Positions 35,113 to 44,348 of a stretch of DNA of 59,778 nt are shown piece by piece. The notes beneath the pieces were generated by a model. That model did not search any database, was not told where the DNA came from, and saw only the letters and a list, made by a program, of their open reading frames with translations. The stretch spans positions 1-59,778 of the forward strand of contig NZ_JFHE01000034.1 of the NCBI RefSeq assembly GCF_000698555.1, written 5' to 3'. Each line of letters starts with the position of its first letter. Position 1 is the stretch's first letter. This DNA is from Caballeronia grimmiae. GTDB lineage: Bacteria; Pseudomonadota; Gammaproteobacteria; Burkholderiales; Burkholderiaceae. The position numbers were made by a program, and so were the translations under genes.

Positions 35113-38082
35113 ATGGCGTCGGTGATTCCAGCTTCCTTATCGAGATTCAGGCAGTCCGGCTCGTGGATCGACGACGCCCTGTACGCGGTTGCCGTGTACG
35201 CCGTGCCGGTGCTGATCGCGCTGGGCACGCTCGCCACGCTCTATTTCCTGCCGCGCCAATACGACTCGCGCGGCGCCGTCCCGCTGCCGTTGCGCGTGAT
35301 CGTCGATCGCAGCGGCCTGCTGCGTCCCGCCGACGCGCTTCAGGCATTGCGCGACGCGCCCGCCGTTTCGAGCTACAGCACCCGTCTCACCGAAAAGCCC
35401 GTCTGGTTCGCTTTCACCGCGCCTCGCATGGGTGGCGATCTGTCGACCGCGATCGAATTACCGTCGCGTCACGCGCAAACGGTTGCGTGCTGGGATGCAG
35501 CGACGCTGAAGCCGATCGGCATCGCCGACCGCGACGGCGCGAGCGGCGCGATGCATCCGGTGAAGGCCGGTTTCTTCGTCCAGGCCGGCCACCTCTCCGC
35601 GCCGCTCACCTTGCTGTGCCGCGGCACGTACTCCGGTCCGGCGCAGGTCAGCGTGCTGGCGTGGGACGGGCAGGCATTGCGCCGATCGGCGCTCGACTTC
35701 CAGGAAAGCTCCGGCCTGATCGCCGGCGGCTTGCTGACGCTCGCGGTTTTCGTCTTCGTCACGGCGATGATCAACCGCGAGTGGACCTATGTGATCTTCG
35801 CCGCGTGGCTCGTCGGCAATCTGCGCCTATGCGCGAACGCGATGGGCTGGGACACGCAATGGCTCGGCCGCGTGCTGCCGGCGGAGTTCGTGCCGGCAAT
35901 GCGGCAGATCACCTTCGCCGCGTATTACATTCTGACCGTCGCGCTCTTTGCGCAACTGTTCCGGCGCGAGTTGCGGATCGTCGGCTACCGGTGGCTGCTG
36001 CGCGTCATTCAGTACGTGGGCGTCGTACTGCTCGTAGCGGCGTTCGCGCTGCCTTATGCGTGGTTCATTCCGACGCTCTGGGTCAGCGGCGCGCTGGCCA
36101 TCGGCGTGCTGCTGTTCTTTCTGGCACGGCTGGTGTGGATGGCGCGCTCGCGCACGGTGCTCTGGTATGTCGGCTCGCTGGCCGTGGTGTTATTCGCCAC
36201 GTTTTCCGAGCTGCTGGGCGCGGTGCTCGGGCTCAAGGTGTTGCTGGGCGGCGTCAATACAGTGATGGCCGCACTGTCGTCGAGCATGATGGCCGCGTTC
36301 GCCATTGCCGAGCAGATGCGCGCCGAGCGCGACTTCCGGCGTCAGGCGCAAATGGAGTTGCGCAACACCTACGAAGTCACGCCGATCGGCCTCTTCACGC
36401 TCGACGAAAACGGTCACTTCGTGCGCGCCAATCCGGCCTTGCGCGCAATGCTGGATCTGCAAAAGTCCGACTACCGATTGCGCCACTGGCACGACTACTT
36501 CGAGGCGGGCGCGTGGGGCGCGTTGCAGGCGCTGGCCGCGAAGGGCAGCGACGGCGAACTGGAAATGGGCGGATCGGTCGAGCGCGGCACCGGCGAGCGG
36601 CGTTATCTGCTGAAGGCGATCCGCTGGAACGGATGGATCGAAGGCTCGCTGCAGGACACGACCGAGCGCTCGAAAGCGGTCGAGCGGCTGCGCTTTCTTG
36701 CCGAGCATGATCAGCTGACCGGCTCGCTGAATCGTCGAGGCGTCGAAAAGGCGATCGCTGCGCAAAGCGGGGAACCGTTGCCATACGCGCTCGCTTACGT
36801 GGACCTCGACCGTTTCAAGCTCGTCAACGACCTGTTTGGCCACCGCGCCGGCGACGAAGTGCTGCGGCAAGTCGCGGCGCGCATGCGGGCGCATTTCGCG
36901 CGCAGCTATCCGGTCGGGCGTATTGGCGGGGACGAGTTCGTCTGCGTGATGAGCGACACGCCGATCGAGGACGCCATCGCGCAAGCGCGCGAACTGCTGT
37001 CCATTCTCAGCGATGCGCCGTATCAGGTCGGCAATCGCGCGTTCCAGGTGAAGGCGTCGATCGGGCTGGTCGAGTGCTCGCAGGGCGTGCGCGTCGCCGA
37101 CGCGCTTTCCCACGCCGATCGCGCTTGCCGCGAGGCGAAGAAGGTCGCGCATACGCGCCTCGTCACGTATCGCAAGGGCGCGGCGGCATTCGAGGAGCGC
37201 GCCGAAGAACTGAAGCTCGTCGAGACGCTCGGCGGCAACCGGCTGCCGACGGGCCTCTTCCTCGTGATGCAGCCGATCATGTCGCTCAAGGCGCCGAACG
37301 AATCGCTCAACTTCGAAGTGCTGCTGCGCATGCGCGCGCCGGACGGCACGACGCTGCCGGCGGGCAAGGTGATCGTCGCGGCGGAGGAATCGGGCAACAT
37401 CGCGGCGATCGACCGCTGGGTGATATCGACGCTGCTCGAATGGATCGAAACGCATCGCCATCAGTTGCGCAACACGCGGTTCATCTGCGTGAACCTGTCG
37501 GGCGGCTCACTCAACGACGAGCAGTTCATGGAGGACATCTTCGCGCTGTTCGCGCGGCATCGGTCCGTCGTGCCGTATCTTTGCCTGGAAATCACCGAAA
37601 GCGTCGCGCTGCACGATCTCGAGAACACGCAGCGTTTCATCGCCCGCGTGCATGAGATGGGCGGCAAGATCGCGCTCGACGACTTCGGCGCGGGCTATAC
37701 GTCGTTCAAGTATCTGAAGTCGCTTTCCGCCGATGCGCTGAAGATCGATGGCGAATTCGTGCGCTCGATGTGCGCGCATCCGGCGGATGTCGCAATCGTC
37801 GAGGCGATCGTCGCGCTTGCCCGCAATCTCGGCATACAGAGCGTGGCGGAATGGGTCGAGGACCTCGACACGCTGCGCGCGCTGCAGGAAATCGGTGTCG
37901 ACTACGTGCAGGGCTTCCTGATCGCGCGCCCGCAGGACAGCTCGGCGATTCTCGCGGCGCACTCGGCGTCGAGCTTTATCAGCGATCCGGATGTGGTCGG
38001 CTTCGTCCAATGCCTGTCGGAACCGGGGCAGGCCATCGCCGTGGACTTCGAACGGCGCGCTCGCGCCGTGACTGCCCGCTGA
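35113..38082 (+). CDS. Membrane GGDEF-EAL cyclic-di-GMP enzyme with 7TM-type sensor
   Basis: A 989-residue protein. GGGGG near 35097-35102 supports the ATG at 35113. Order: one membrane helix (about 20-45), a periplasmic beta-rich domain (about 50-195, 7TMR-DISMED2-like), seven or so membrane helices (about 205-400), a PAS-like domain (about 425-535), GGDEF (about 545-700; motif GGDEF 605-609 intact; no RxxD inhibitory site before it) and EAL (about 715-955). The EAL signature reads EVL (FEVLLRM), but the Asn (CVNLSGG), Glu (LEITES), Asp pair (LDDFGAGYTSF), Lys (LKIDGEF), Glu (VAEWVED) and Gln (YVQGFLIARP) are present. Both activities may therefore be functional. Sensor ligand is unknown. The 7TMR-DISM class typically binds carbohydrate or lipid-like signals. 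Confidence 0.92.
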   Translation: MASVIPASLSRFRQSGSWIDDALYAVAVYAVPVLIALGTLATLYFLPRQYDSRGAVPLPLRVIVDRSGLLRPADALQALRDAPAVSSYSTRLTEKPVWFAFTAPRMGGDLSTAIELPSRHAQTVACWDAATLKPIGIADRDGASGAMHPVKAGFFVQAGHLSAPLTLLCRGTYSGPAQVSVLAWDGQALRRSALDFQESSGLIAGGLLTLAVFVFVTAMINREWTYVIFAAWLVGNLRLCANAMGWDTQWLGRVLPAEFVPAMRQITFAAYYILTVALFAQLFRRELRIVGYRWLLRVIQYVGVVLLVAAFALPYAWFIPTLWVSGALAIGVLLFFLARLVWMARSRTVLWYVGSLAVVLFATFSELLGAVLGLKVLLGGVNTVMAALSSSMMAAFAIAEQMRAERDFRRQAQMELRNTYEVTPIGLFTLDENGHFVRANPALRAMLDLQKSDYRLRHWHDYFEAGAWGALQALAAKGSDGELEMGGSVERGTGERRYLLKAIRWNGWIEGSLQDTTERSKAVERLRFLAEHDQLTGSLNRRGVEKAIAAQSGEPLPYALAYVDLDRFKLVNDLFGHRAGDEVLRQVAARMRAHFARSYPVGRIGGDEFVCVMSDTPIEDAIAQARELLSILSDAPYQVGNRAFQVKASIGLVECSQGVRVADALSHADRACREAKKVAHTRLVTYRKGAAAFEERAEELKLVETLGGNRLPTGLFLVMQPIMSLKAPNESLNFEVLLRMRAPDGTTLPAGKVIVAAEESGNIAAIDRWVISTLLEWIETHRHQLRNTRFICVNLSGGSLNDEQFMEDIFALFARHRSVVPYLCLEITESVALHDLENTQRFIARVHEMGGKIALDDFGAGYTSFKYLKSLSADALKIDGEFVRSMCAHPADVAIVEAIVALARNLGIQSVAEWVEDLDTLRALQEIGVDYVQGFLIARPQDSSAILAAHSASSFISDPDVVGFVQCLSEPGQAIAVDFERRARAVTAR

Positions 38083-38116
38083 GCGCGCAGTCAGTCTTGT
38101 CACATTGCAACGCGGC

Positions 38117-38326
38117 TCAGGCGGCGTTCATTCCGTTCAGTATCTTTCCAGCCGCAATGGGAATGCGCGTGTCGTCCCATTGCGCGAGCCACTGAATCTC
38201 CTTGCGCGTGAAGTAATCGGGATGGTTGCGCAGCGCGAACTGCAGCGCATCGACGACGTGATCGCGGATGATTTGCGGGGCATCGTCGTCGGTGACGATC
38301 GCGTGAAGGGCTTCGAGTGTGCTCAT
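38117..38326 (-). CDS. Small hypothetical protein
   Basis: A 69-residue protein starting MSTLEALHAIVTDDDAPQII. Balanced composition with predicted alpha helices (VVDALQFALRNHPDYFTRKEIQWL), unlike the Arg/Pro/Ala-rich shadow frames. A GAG at about the right distance is a weak Shine-Dalgarno. No signal, membrane or Cys features. It converges with the GGDEF-EAL gene (34 bp between stops) and diverges from hutU. It has no visible tie to histidine use. I do not recognise a family, but the length and evenness of the sequence suggest a real, conserved gene. Confidence 0.65.
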   Translation of the reverse strand: MSTLEALHAIVTDDDAPQIIRDHVVDALQFALRNHPDYFTRKEIQWLAQWDDTRIPIAAGKILNGMNAA

Positions 38327-38481
38327 GTCTCGTCAACATCGGTAAAGGTCTGCAGGAAACATACACCGGCCAAAATTGCGGACAAAAAACACATTGTCAT
38401 AAGTCATGTCTAGACAAGCGGTGCTGACGAAGCTTCAAGTATCGCGCTGGAGAGAGCGGGATTTCCCCAATACAACGCAAG

Positions 38482-38493
38482 TTGTATATACAA
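38482..38493. promoter_or_regulatory. HutC operator upstream of hutU
   Basis: Perfect 12-bp palindrome ttgtatatacaa, matching the TGTATATACA core known for HutC-type repressors, 41 bp before the hutU start. A second dyad (tacaac-gcaa-gttgta, 38471-38486) overlaps it. Two related half-matches lie in front of hutH at 57363 and 57462. Confidence 0.75.
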
Positions 38494-38534
38494 GAACATG
38501 GGCGCATTCCCAGAACCAATGCGCAGGAGCACCC

Positions 38535-40208
38535 ATGACGTCGTCTTCCCGTTTCCGCGATACCGAGATCCGCGCGCCGCGCGGCACCCGTCTGAACGCA
38601 AAAAGCTGGCTCACCGAAGCCCCGCTGCGCATGCTGATGAACAACCTCGATCCCGACGTCGCCGAGAATCCGAACGAACTCGTGGTTTATGGCGGCATCG
38701 GCCGGGCGGCGCGCGACTGGGCGTGCTACGACAAGATCGTCGAGACGTTGCAACGCCTCGAAGCCGACGAGACGCTGCTGATCCAGTCGGGCAAGCCGGT
38801 CGGCGTATTCCGGACGCATGAGAACGCGCCGCGCGTGCTGATCGCCAATTCGAATCTGGTGCCGCATTGGGCGAGTTGGGAGCACTTCAACGAGCTCGAC
38901 GCGAAGGGCCTCGCCATGTACGGCCAGATGACCGCGGGAAGCTGGATCTACATCGGCAGTCAGGGCATCGTGCAGGGCACGTACGAGACGTTCGTGGAAG
39001 CGGGACGGCAGCATTACGGCGGCGACCTGAAGGGGCGCTGGGTGCTGACGGCCGGTCTCGGCGGCATGGGCGGCGCGCAGCCGCTTGCCGCGACGCTCGC
39101 AGGCGCGTGTTCGCTCAACATCGAATGCCAGCAGAGCCGTATCGACTTCCGCCTCAAAACCCGTTATGTCGATGAACAAGCCAGCGATCTCGACGACGCC
39201 CTCGCGCGCATCCGGCGCCACACGTCGGAAGGGCGCGCGGTGTCGGTGGCGCTCTGTGCGAATGCAGCCGATGTGCTGCCCGAGCTGGTGAAGCGCGGCG
39301 TGCGTCCGGACATGGTGACGGACCAGACGAGCGCGCACGATCCGCTCAACGGCTATCTGCCGAAAGGCTGGACGTGGGCGCAATATCGTGATCGCGCGCA
39401 AAGCGATCCTGCGGGCACCGTCAAGGCGGCGAAGCAGTCGATGGCCGAGCACGTTCGCGCGATGCTTGCTTTCCGTGAGCAGGGCGTGCCGACTTTCGAC
39501 TACGGCAACAATATCCGCCAAATGGCGAAGGAAGAGGGCGTCGACAACGCGTTCGACTTCCCCGGCTTCGTGCCCGCCTATATCCGGCCGCTCTTTTGCC
39601 GGGGCGTCGGGCCGTTCCGCTGGGCGGCGCTGTCGGGCGATCCGGAGGATATCTACAAGACCGACGCCAAGGTGAAAGAGTTGATCGCCGACGACGCGCA
39701 TCTGCATCACTGGCTGGACATGGCGCGCGAACGCATTCGCTTCCAGGGATTGCCCGCGCGCATCTGCTGGGTCGGACTCGGACAGCGCGCGAAGCTGGGC
39801 CTCGCGTTCAACGAGATGGTGCGCAACGGAGAATTGTCGGCGCCTGTCGTGATCGGCCGTGATCATCTGGATTCGGGTTCGGTTGCGAGTCCGAATCGCG
39901 AGACGGAGGCGATGAAGGACGGCTCGGACGCGGTGTCGGACTGGCCGCTGCTGAACGCGCTCCTGAACACGGCGAGCGGCGCGACGTGGGTGTCGATCCA
40001 TCACGGCGGCGGCGTCGGCATGGGCTTCTCGCAGCACGCGGGCGTGGTGATCGTATGCGATGGCAGCCGCGAAGCCGACGAGCGCATCGCACGCGTGCTG
40101 CATAACGATCCCGCCACCGGCGTCATGCGTCATGCCGATGCGGGCTACGACGTCGCGATCGACTGCGCGCGGCAACAAGGCCTCGACCTGCCGATGATCG
40201 CGCGATGA
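38535..40208 (+). CDS. hutU: Urocanate hydratase
   Basis: A 557-residue NAD-dependent enzyme, the second step of histidine degradation (urocanate to imidazolonepropionate). CAGGAG (38523-38528) selects the ATG at 38535 (MTSSSRFRDTEIRAPRG); longer in-frame starts would read through the operator region. Landmarks: ELVVYGGIGRAARDW, LIQSGKPVGVFRTH, GSWIYIGSQGIVQGTYETF, the NAD motif GGMGGAQPLAATLAG, the urocanase signature around FQGLPARICWVGLGQRAKLG, and RDHLDSGSVASPNRETE. Length is normal. hutI overlaps by 4 bp (ATGA), so the two form a translationally coupled unit. hutH and hutC, which act before and on the pathway, are 17 kb downstream. Confidence 0.97.
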   Translation: MTSSSRFRDTEIRAPRGTRLNAKSWLTEAPLRMLMNNLDPDVAENPNELVVYGGIGRAARDWACYDKIVETLQRLEADETLLIQSGKPVGVFRTHENAPRVLIANSNLVPHWASWEHFNELDAKGLAMYGQMTAGSWIYIGSQGIVQGTYETFVEAGRQHYGGDLKGRWVLTAGLGGMGGAQPLAATLAGACSLNIECQQSRIDFRLKTRYVDEQASDLDDALARIRRHTSEGRAVSVALCANAADVLPELVKRGVRPDMVTDQTSAHDPLNGYLPKGWTWAQYRDRAQSDPAGTVKAAKQSMAEHVRAMLAFREQGVPTFDYGNNIRQMAKEEGVDNAFDFPGFVPAYIRPLFCRGVGPFRWAALSGDPEDIYKTDAKVKELIADDAHLHHWLDMARERIRFQGLPARICWVGLGQRAKLGLAFNEMVRNGELSAPVVIGRDHLDSGSVASPNRETEAMKDGSDAVSDWPLLNALLNTASGATWVSIHHGGGVGMGFSQHAGVVIVCDGSREADERIARVLHNDPATGVMRHADAGYDVAIDCARQQGLDLPMIAR

Positions 40209-41425
40209 AGAAACTCTGGCGCCATTGCCACGCCGCGACGATGAAGGGCGGCGCGTATTCGATCATCGAGGATGCGGCGATCGTGACGGACGGCGCGCGC
40301 ATCGACTGGATCGGCCCGCGCGCCGCTGCGCCGGCCGGGTTCGACGGCGAGAGCATCGACCTCGGCGGCGCCTGGGTGACGCCCGGCCTGATCGATTGCC
40401 ACACGCATCTCGTCTTCGGCGGCGATCGCAGCGGCGAGTTCGAGGCGCGTCTGCAAGGCGCGAGCTACGCGGAGATTGCGGCGCGCGGCGGCGGTATCGC
40501 GAGTACGGTGCGGGCCACGCGCGAGGCCAGCGAGGACGCGTTGTTCGAAACGGCGAAGGCGCGGGCAATCGGCCTGATGCGCGACGGCGTGACCGCGCTG
40601 GAAGTGAAGTCGGGCTACGGTCTCGATCTCGCGAACGAGCGCAAGATGCTGCGCGTGGCGCGCCGTCTTGCCGGTACGCTTGCGCTCACCGTGCGCACGA
40701 CGTGTCTCGCGGCGCACGCGCTGCCGCCCGAATTCGCGGGCCGCGCGGACGATTACATCGCCCACGTGTGCGACCACATGTTGCCCGCGCTGGTCGATGA
40801 ACATCTCGTCGACGCCGTCGATGCCTTCTGCGAGCACATCGCGTTCTCGCCGCAACAGGTCGAGCGGTTATTTCTCGCCGCACAGAAACTTGGCGTGCCG
40901 GTCAAGCTGCACGCCGAGCAGTTGTCGTCGTTGCATGGGTCGGCGCTGGCGGCGCGGTATCGCGCGCTGTCGGCGGATCATCTGGAGTACATGACCGAAG
41001 ACGACGCAATGGCGATGGCGCAGGCCGGCACCGTCGCCGTGCTTCTACCCGGCGCGTTTTACATGCTGCGCGAAACGCAGATGCCGCCTGTCGAGATGCT
41101 GCGCCGCCACGGTGTCGCGATGGCGCTCGCAAGCGATCTGAATCCGGGCACTTCGCCGGCGCTGTCGCTGCGCATGATGCTCAATATGGGCTGCACGTTG
41201 TTTCGCCTGACGCCGGAAGAAGCGCTGGCGGGCGTTACGGTTCACGCGGCGAGCGCGCTTGGCTTGCGCGAGACGCACGGAACACTGGAGGCGGGGAAGG
41301 CGGCGGATTTCGTCGCATGGCGAATCAATCGCCCGGCGGAACTCGCCTACTGGCTGGGCGGTGTGCTGCCCAACCGGATCGTGCGAAACGGCGAGGACGT
41401 CGCGTTGCCGTCATCGGAGCGATGA
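40205..41425 (+). CDS. hutI: Imidazolonepropionase
   Basis: A 406-residue metallo-amidohydrolase, the third step of histidine degradation (imidazolonepropionate to formiminoglutamate). It starts MKKLWRHCHAATMKGG; the metal-binding HxH is in LIDCHTHLVFGGDRSGEF. ALEVKSGYGLDL, a His in TCLAAHALPPE, VKLHAEQLSS and the Asp of ASDLNPGTSP complete the usual amidohydrolase site. Length and motif order are standard. It is coupled to hutU by a 4-bp overlap. No hutF or hutG (formiminoglutamate steps) follows on this strand, since the next gene is a convergent stress-type membrane protein. Confidence 0.97.
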   Translation: MKKLWRHCHAATMKGGAYSIIEDAAIVTDGARIDWIGPRAAAPAGFDGESIDLGGAWVTPGLIDCHTHLVFGGDRSGEFEARLQGASYAEIAARGGGIASTVRATREASEDALFETAKARAIGLMRDGVTALEVKSGYGLDLANERKMLRVARRLAGTLALTVRTTCLAAHALPPEFAGRADDYIAHVCDHMLPALVDEHLVDAVDAFCEHIAFSPQQVERLFLAAQKLGVPVKLHAEQLSSLHGSALAARYRALSADHLEYMTEDDAMAMAQAGTVAVLLPGAFYMLRETQMPPVEMLRRHGVAMALASDLNPGTSPALSLRMMLNMGCTLFRLTPEEALAGVTVHAASALGLRETHGTLEAGKAADFVAWRINRPAELAYWLGGVLPNRIVRNGEDVALPSSER

Positions 41426-41452
41426 CACGACGCCTCGCCGTCCAGCGCGATG

Positions 41453-41707
41453 TTACGTGCGGCGTGAGCGGATCATTCCATAAATGACGAGCAGGATGAT
41501 CGCGCCGATCACGGAAGCGATCCATCCTGCCGGCTGACCCGGCTGATACCAGCCGAGCGCCCGGCCGACGTAACCCGCGATCAGCGAGCCAGCAATGCCG
41601 AGCACGATGGTCATGATCCAGCCCATGCTGTCGTCGCCCGGCTTGATAGCGCGCGCGATGAGACCGACGACGAGTCCGACGATCAAAGTACCGATGAAGG
41701 CAAGCAT
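41453..41707 (-). CDS. GlsB/YeaQ/YmgE-family stress membrane protein
   Basis: An 84-residue inner-membrane protein with three hydrophobic segments: FIGTLIVGLVVGLIAR at the start, a middle one around IMTIVLGIAGSLIAGYVG and a last one around GWIASVIGAIILLVIYGMI. The IARAIKPGDDSMGWIMT turn after the first helix is the transglycosylase-associated (GlsB) signature, often induced by stress. There is no lytic domain despite the old family name. The minus-strand ATG at 41707 has GGAG nearby. About 220 bp of spacer separate it from the divergent gene at 41931. No operator is evident there. Confidence 0.92.
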   Translation of the reverse strand: MLAFIGTLIVGLVVGLIARAIKPGDDSMGWIMTIVLGIAGSLIAGYVGRALGWYQPGQPAGWIASVIGAIILLVIYGMIRSRRT

Positions 41708-41930
41708 GCAGTTGCTCCTTGACTAAGTTTGCTGCTTATTGGCGAAGTACTGCCGGGCTGTCCCCGGTAGCTTCAAAGTAGCACGGGCAGCCGGGTTTAG
41801 ATATGACACCCGCCCGCCCCTGCGCGGGATAGGCCATTCGGCCAAGACTCCTAGCACGCCGAATGCCAAGGTGGTCAGCAAGGTAGAATGCGTTGCATTG
41901 CTTCACACCGCAAAACGGCACTGCAACGCT

Positions 41931-42419
41931 ATGACCGACTCAGAATTTCCCTCCACCGACGACGCCATCCACGAAGACCGCCTGTGGCGCGACGACGGCT
42001 GGACCGCTCGCGTAATCAAGAACGAAGACGACGACGGCTGGGCTGTCGAGATGATCCAGGCAGGCGAAGCAGAACCCGCACTCGTCGGTCCGTGGACGAT
42101 GGGCCGCGACAAGAAGAATCCGAAGCCGCTTGATTCCGCGGCATTTCGTACGCTGGTAAAGACGGCGTCGGAAGTACTGCGACGCCACGAGCAGCAGCGG
42201 CACGCGATGCTGCACAAGAACGTGACCATCGACGTCGGCGGCGAGGACATCACCGTGGCGCTCGAGATCGTCCCCGACGAAGACGATCCGTACGCGAATC
42301 TCAAGGCATTCGATTCGTTGGGCGCGCAACTGGCGCACGTGCGCGTGTCGCCGGCGTTCAAGCTCACGAAGGCCAGCGCCGAACGATGGGCCGAAAACGG
42401 CTTCGAGAAGCCGAACTGA
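41931..42419 (+). CDS. Hypothetical acidic protein
   Basis: A 162-residue protein from the ATG at 41931 (MTDSEFPSTDDAIHED); the frame extends upstream to 41739 through what looks like leader. The N-terminal part (RLWRDDGWTARVIKNEDDDGW) is strongly acidic with many Asp and Trp. A central helix-rich region (ALVKTASEVLRRHEQQRHAMLHKNV in parts) and a C-terminal strand-helix (DPYANLKAFDSLGAQLAHV) follow. No Cys, signal or membrane segment; no motif recognised. Neighbours are the divergent GlsB gene and the convergent DUF937/OmpA gene, with a strong terminator between. The function is unknown. Confidence 0.72.
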   Translation: MTDSEFPSTDDAIHEDRLWRDDGWTARVIKNEDDDGWAVEMIQAGEAEPALVGPWTMGRDKKNPKPLDSAAFRTLVKTASEVLRRHEQQRHAMLHKNVTIDVGGEDITVALEIVPDEDDPYANLKAFDSLGAQLAHVRVSPAFKLTKASAERWAENGFEKPN

Positions 42420-42438
42420 ATTTTCTCCGGCCGCGATG

Positions 42439-42475
42439 AAAAAAAATGCCGGCGCGCGTGAGCGCGACGGCATTT
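42439..42475 (-). terminator. Terminator for the DUF937-OmpA gene
   Basis: Stem aaatgccg/cggcattt (42444-42451, 42468-42475) with an extra GCGC pairing inside. On the minus strand it is followed by an eight-T run (plus-strand A at 42439-42446), 26 bp after the stop of the minus-strand gene. It may also act weakly for the plus-strand gene ending at 42419. Confidence 0.85.
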
Positions 42476-42500
42476 CTGTCTGACGAACGAATTGGTCTCT

Positions 42501-44348
42501 TTACTTGACGACGAACTCGATTCGACGATTCGCGAAGCGTCCGCTCGCCGTTTCGTTGTCGGCGACAGGATTGGCGTCGCCATAGCCCATTGCCGTAAGC
42601 GACTGAGGCGGCACGCCGTTCTTCACGAGAAACGCCCGAACGGCTGCGGCGCTTTCCTTCGACATTTCCATCTTGGCCGGCGCACTGCCGACGCCATCCG
42701 AATAACCCGCCACTTCGAGCTTCACCATCGAGCCTTTCGCTGCGCAACTCTTCAGCAGTTGCGCAGTCTCGCCGAGGGTCGCGACCGCACCCTCGGGCAG
42801 GGCGGCGCTGGATCGCGCAAAGTTGACGACCTGCAAATCGAGCACCTTGGCGAGCTTGTCGCCGGAGCAGGCTTCGTCGGTGGCGAGAAGGGACTTCATC
42901 GCGCCGCGAAACGACTGCGTCGCCGTGGCGACGGCGCTGTCGACATCGAACGAACTGACCTGGAACATGCCGCCCAGCGTCTTGTTCAGGCGATCCGTCC
43001 AGCCGAGCTTGGAGTCGGCGGCGGCGCCGCTCAGTTCGACCTTCGAGCCGATCAGCTTCGCCTCGGCGCCCGGCACTGCCATCAGCGGCGCGAGCGCCTT
43101 CAAACGCGAAAGCCACGTCGCCGGGCGCGTCGTGGGAACCACGGAGATGTTCGCGCTATAGCCGTTGGGGAAACGGCGATTGAGCGTGTCGATCAATTGC
43201 TGTTTCTCCGCTTCCGTGCCGACCGTTGCCTGCACCGAAGGAACGCCCGCGTTGCTGACGCTGAACGCCAGTTGAGCGTCCTTCCAGTCTGCCGTCGATG
43301 CCGACGCGCCCGAAGCTGCAACCGGAGCGGCCGTGGATGCTGCAGTCGAAGCCGGAGCCGAGGTCGAGGCCGCAGTCGGCGCCGATGCGCGGTCATCGAA
43401 GGCCGCGACTTGAGCGGACGCTTCCGGTGCGGGCTGGGTCACCGTCGCGACAGGCGTGCCGGCGCTTTCATTCAGGTCGACGCTTTGCTTCTGCGTGAAG
43501 CCGCGGTAGTAGACGAGCGCAAGAATCCCGGCAAGCACCGCAAACAGCAGCCAGACCCATTTCTTCGAACTCTTCTGCGGACGCGCTTGCGCACGGGCGC
43601 GCAAGGGCGCGGAGGCCGTCATCGGCGCGGGCGCCGGAGCGACCGGGGGCGGCGGCACTGCAGGAAGCGGCTTCGGTGCGCTCAGGGGCGCATAGCCGCC
43701 GGCAGCGCCGGTCTGGGCAGCAGGCATCGCCGCCGCTTCCTCGGGCACTTCGAGCGTCGCGCCGGCGGCATCGAGCCGCGCTCCGATGCTGCTCACGAAA
43801 CCGTCGACGTTGCCGAGACCGAGCGCGCCGGCGACGCCATGCGACAGCGACGCGCGCATCTCGCCGATCTGGTCGTGCAGCAAGCCCGGCAGGTTCGAGA
43901 CGCTCGCCTGCGACAGCAGGAAGTGATGCTTGAGAATGCCGAACAACACCGCGGAGAGCATGCCGGCGAGCGCCGAGGTGGCCTGAACGGGCACGCCGGT
44001 TTCCGCCGACACGGCATCGGTCAGTGCGTCGATGCGCTGGCCGCATGCGCGCGACGCGAGCGAATGGCCGGATGCTTCGAGGTGCTTGAGGCCGGTCGTC
44101 GTGGTGATTGCATTGCGCAACTGATCGACGACGAAAGCATTCGCCTCCGGCGACATGATCGCGGCGTGCACGGCACGTGCACCGTCGCCGACCGCCGAGC
44201 GGTCCATGATCGACGCGACCAGACCCGGAGCGGTGCGTGCGGCGACTTGCTGCACGATCTGCGCAGGAATCCCGAACTTGTGCGAAAGCTGTTCGGCGAT
44301 CTCGCTTGAGATCGCGGTATTGACCGCCTGAACCAGATTGATACTCAT
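42501..44348 (-). CDS. DUF937-like protein fused to a membrane segment and C-terminal OmpA domain
   Basis: A 615-residue protein with an unusual order. An N-terminal helical DUF937-like domain (about 1-200: SINLVQAVNTAISSEIAEQLSHKFGIPAQ, then ALAGMLSAVLFGILKHHFLL) has no signal peptide. A Pro/Ala linker (205-255) leads to one membrane helix (about 264-281, WVWLLFAVLAGILALVYY). An Ala/Ser/Thr linker follows (about 310-345), then a middle domain (about 350-480) resembling BON-type folds (LAFSVSNAGVPSVQATVG). The C-terminus (about 500-615) is OmpA-like with GYSDGVGSAPAK, MSKESAAAVRAFLVKNGV and SGRFANRRIEFVVK. So the N-terminus should be cytosolic and the OmpA part periplasmic, contacting peptidoglycan. 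It resembles the ArfA layout (TM-BON-OmpA) with an added DUF937 head. Function unknown. Confidence 0.85.
   Translation of the reverse strand: MSINLVQAVNTAISSEIAEQLSHKFGIPAQIVQQVAARTAPGLVASIMDRSAVGDGARAVHAAIMSPEANAFVVDQLRNAITTTTGLKHLEASGHSLASRACGQRIDALTDAVSAETGVPVQATSALAGMLSAVLFGILKHHFLLSQASVSNLPGLLHDQIGEMRASLSHGVAGALGLGNVDGFVSSIGARLDAAGATLEVPEEAAAMPAAQTGAAGGYAPLSAPKPLPAVPPPPVAPAPAPMTASAPLRARAQARPQKSSKKWVWLLFAVLAGILALVYYRGFTQKQSVDLNESAGTPVATVTQPAPEASAQVAAFDDRASAPTAASTSAPASTAASTAAPVAASGASASTADWKDAQLAFSVSNAGVPSVQATVGTEAEKQQLIDTLNRRFPNGYSANISVVPTTRPATWLSRLKALAPLMAVPGAEAKLIGSKVELSGAAADSKLGWTDRLNKTLGGMFQVSSFDVDSAVATATQSFRGAMKSLLATDEACSGDKLAKVLDLQVVNFARSSAALPEGAVATLGETAQLLKSCAAKGSMVKLEVAGYSDGVGSAPAKMEMSKESAAAVRAFLVKNGVPPQSLTAMGYGDANPVADNETASGRFANRRIEFVVK

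Noticed and set aside
38397..40178. 593-codon open frame antisense to hutU
   Set aside because: Same pattern of Arg/His/Ala-rich shadow composition opposite a certain gene. It would also run through the HutC operator.
42492..44309. 605-codon plus-strand frame opposite the DUF937-OmpA gene
   Set aside because: Arg/Gly/Ala-rich with no motif. The minus-strand protein has clear domains and its own terminator.
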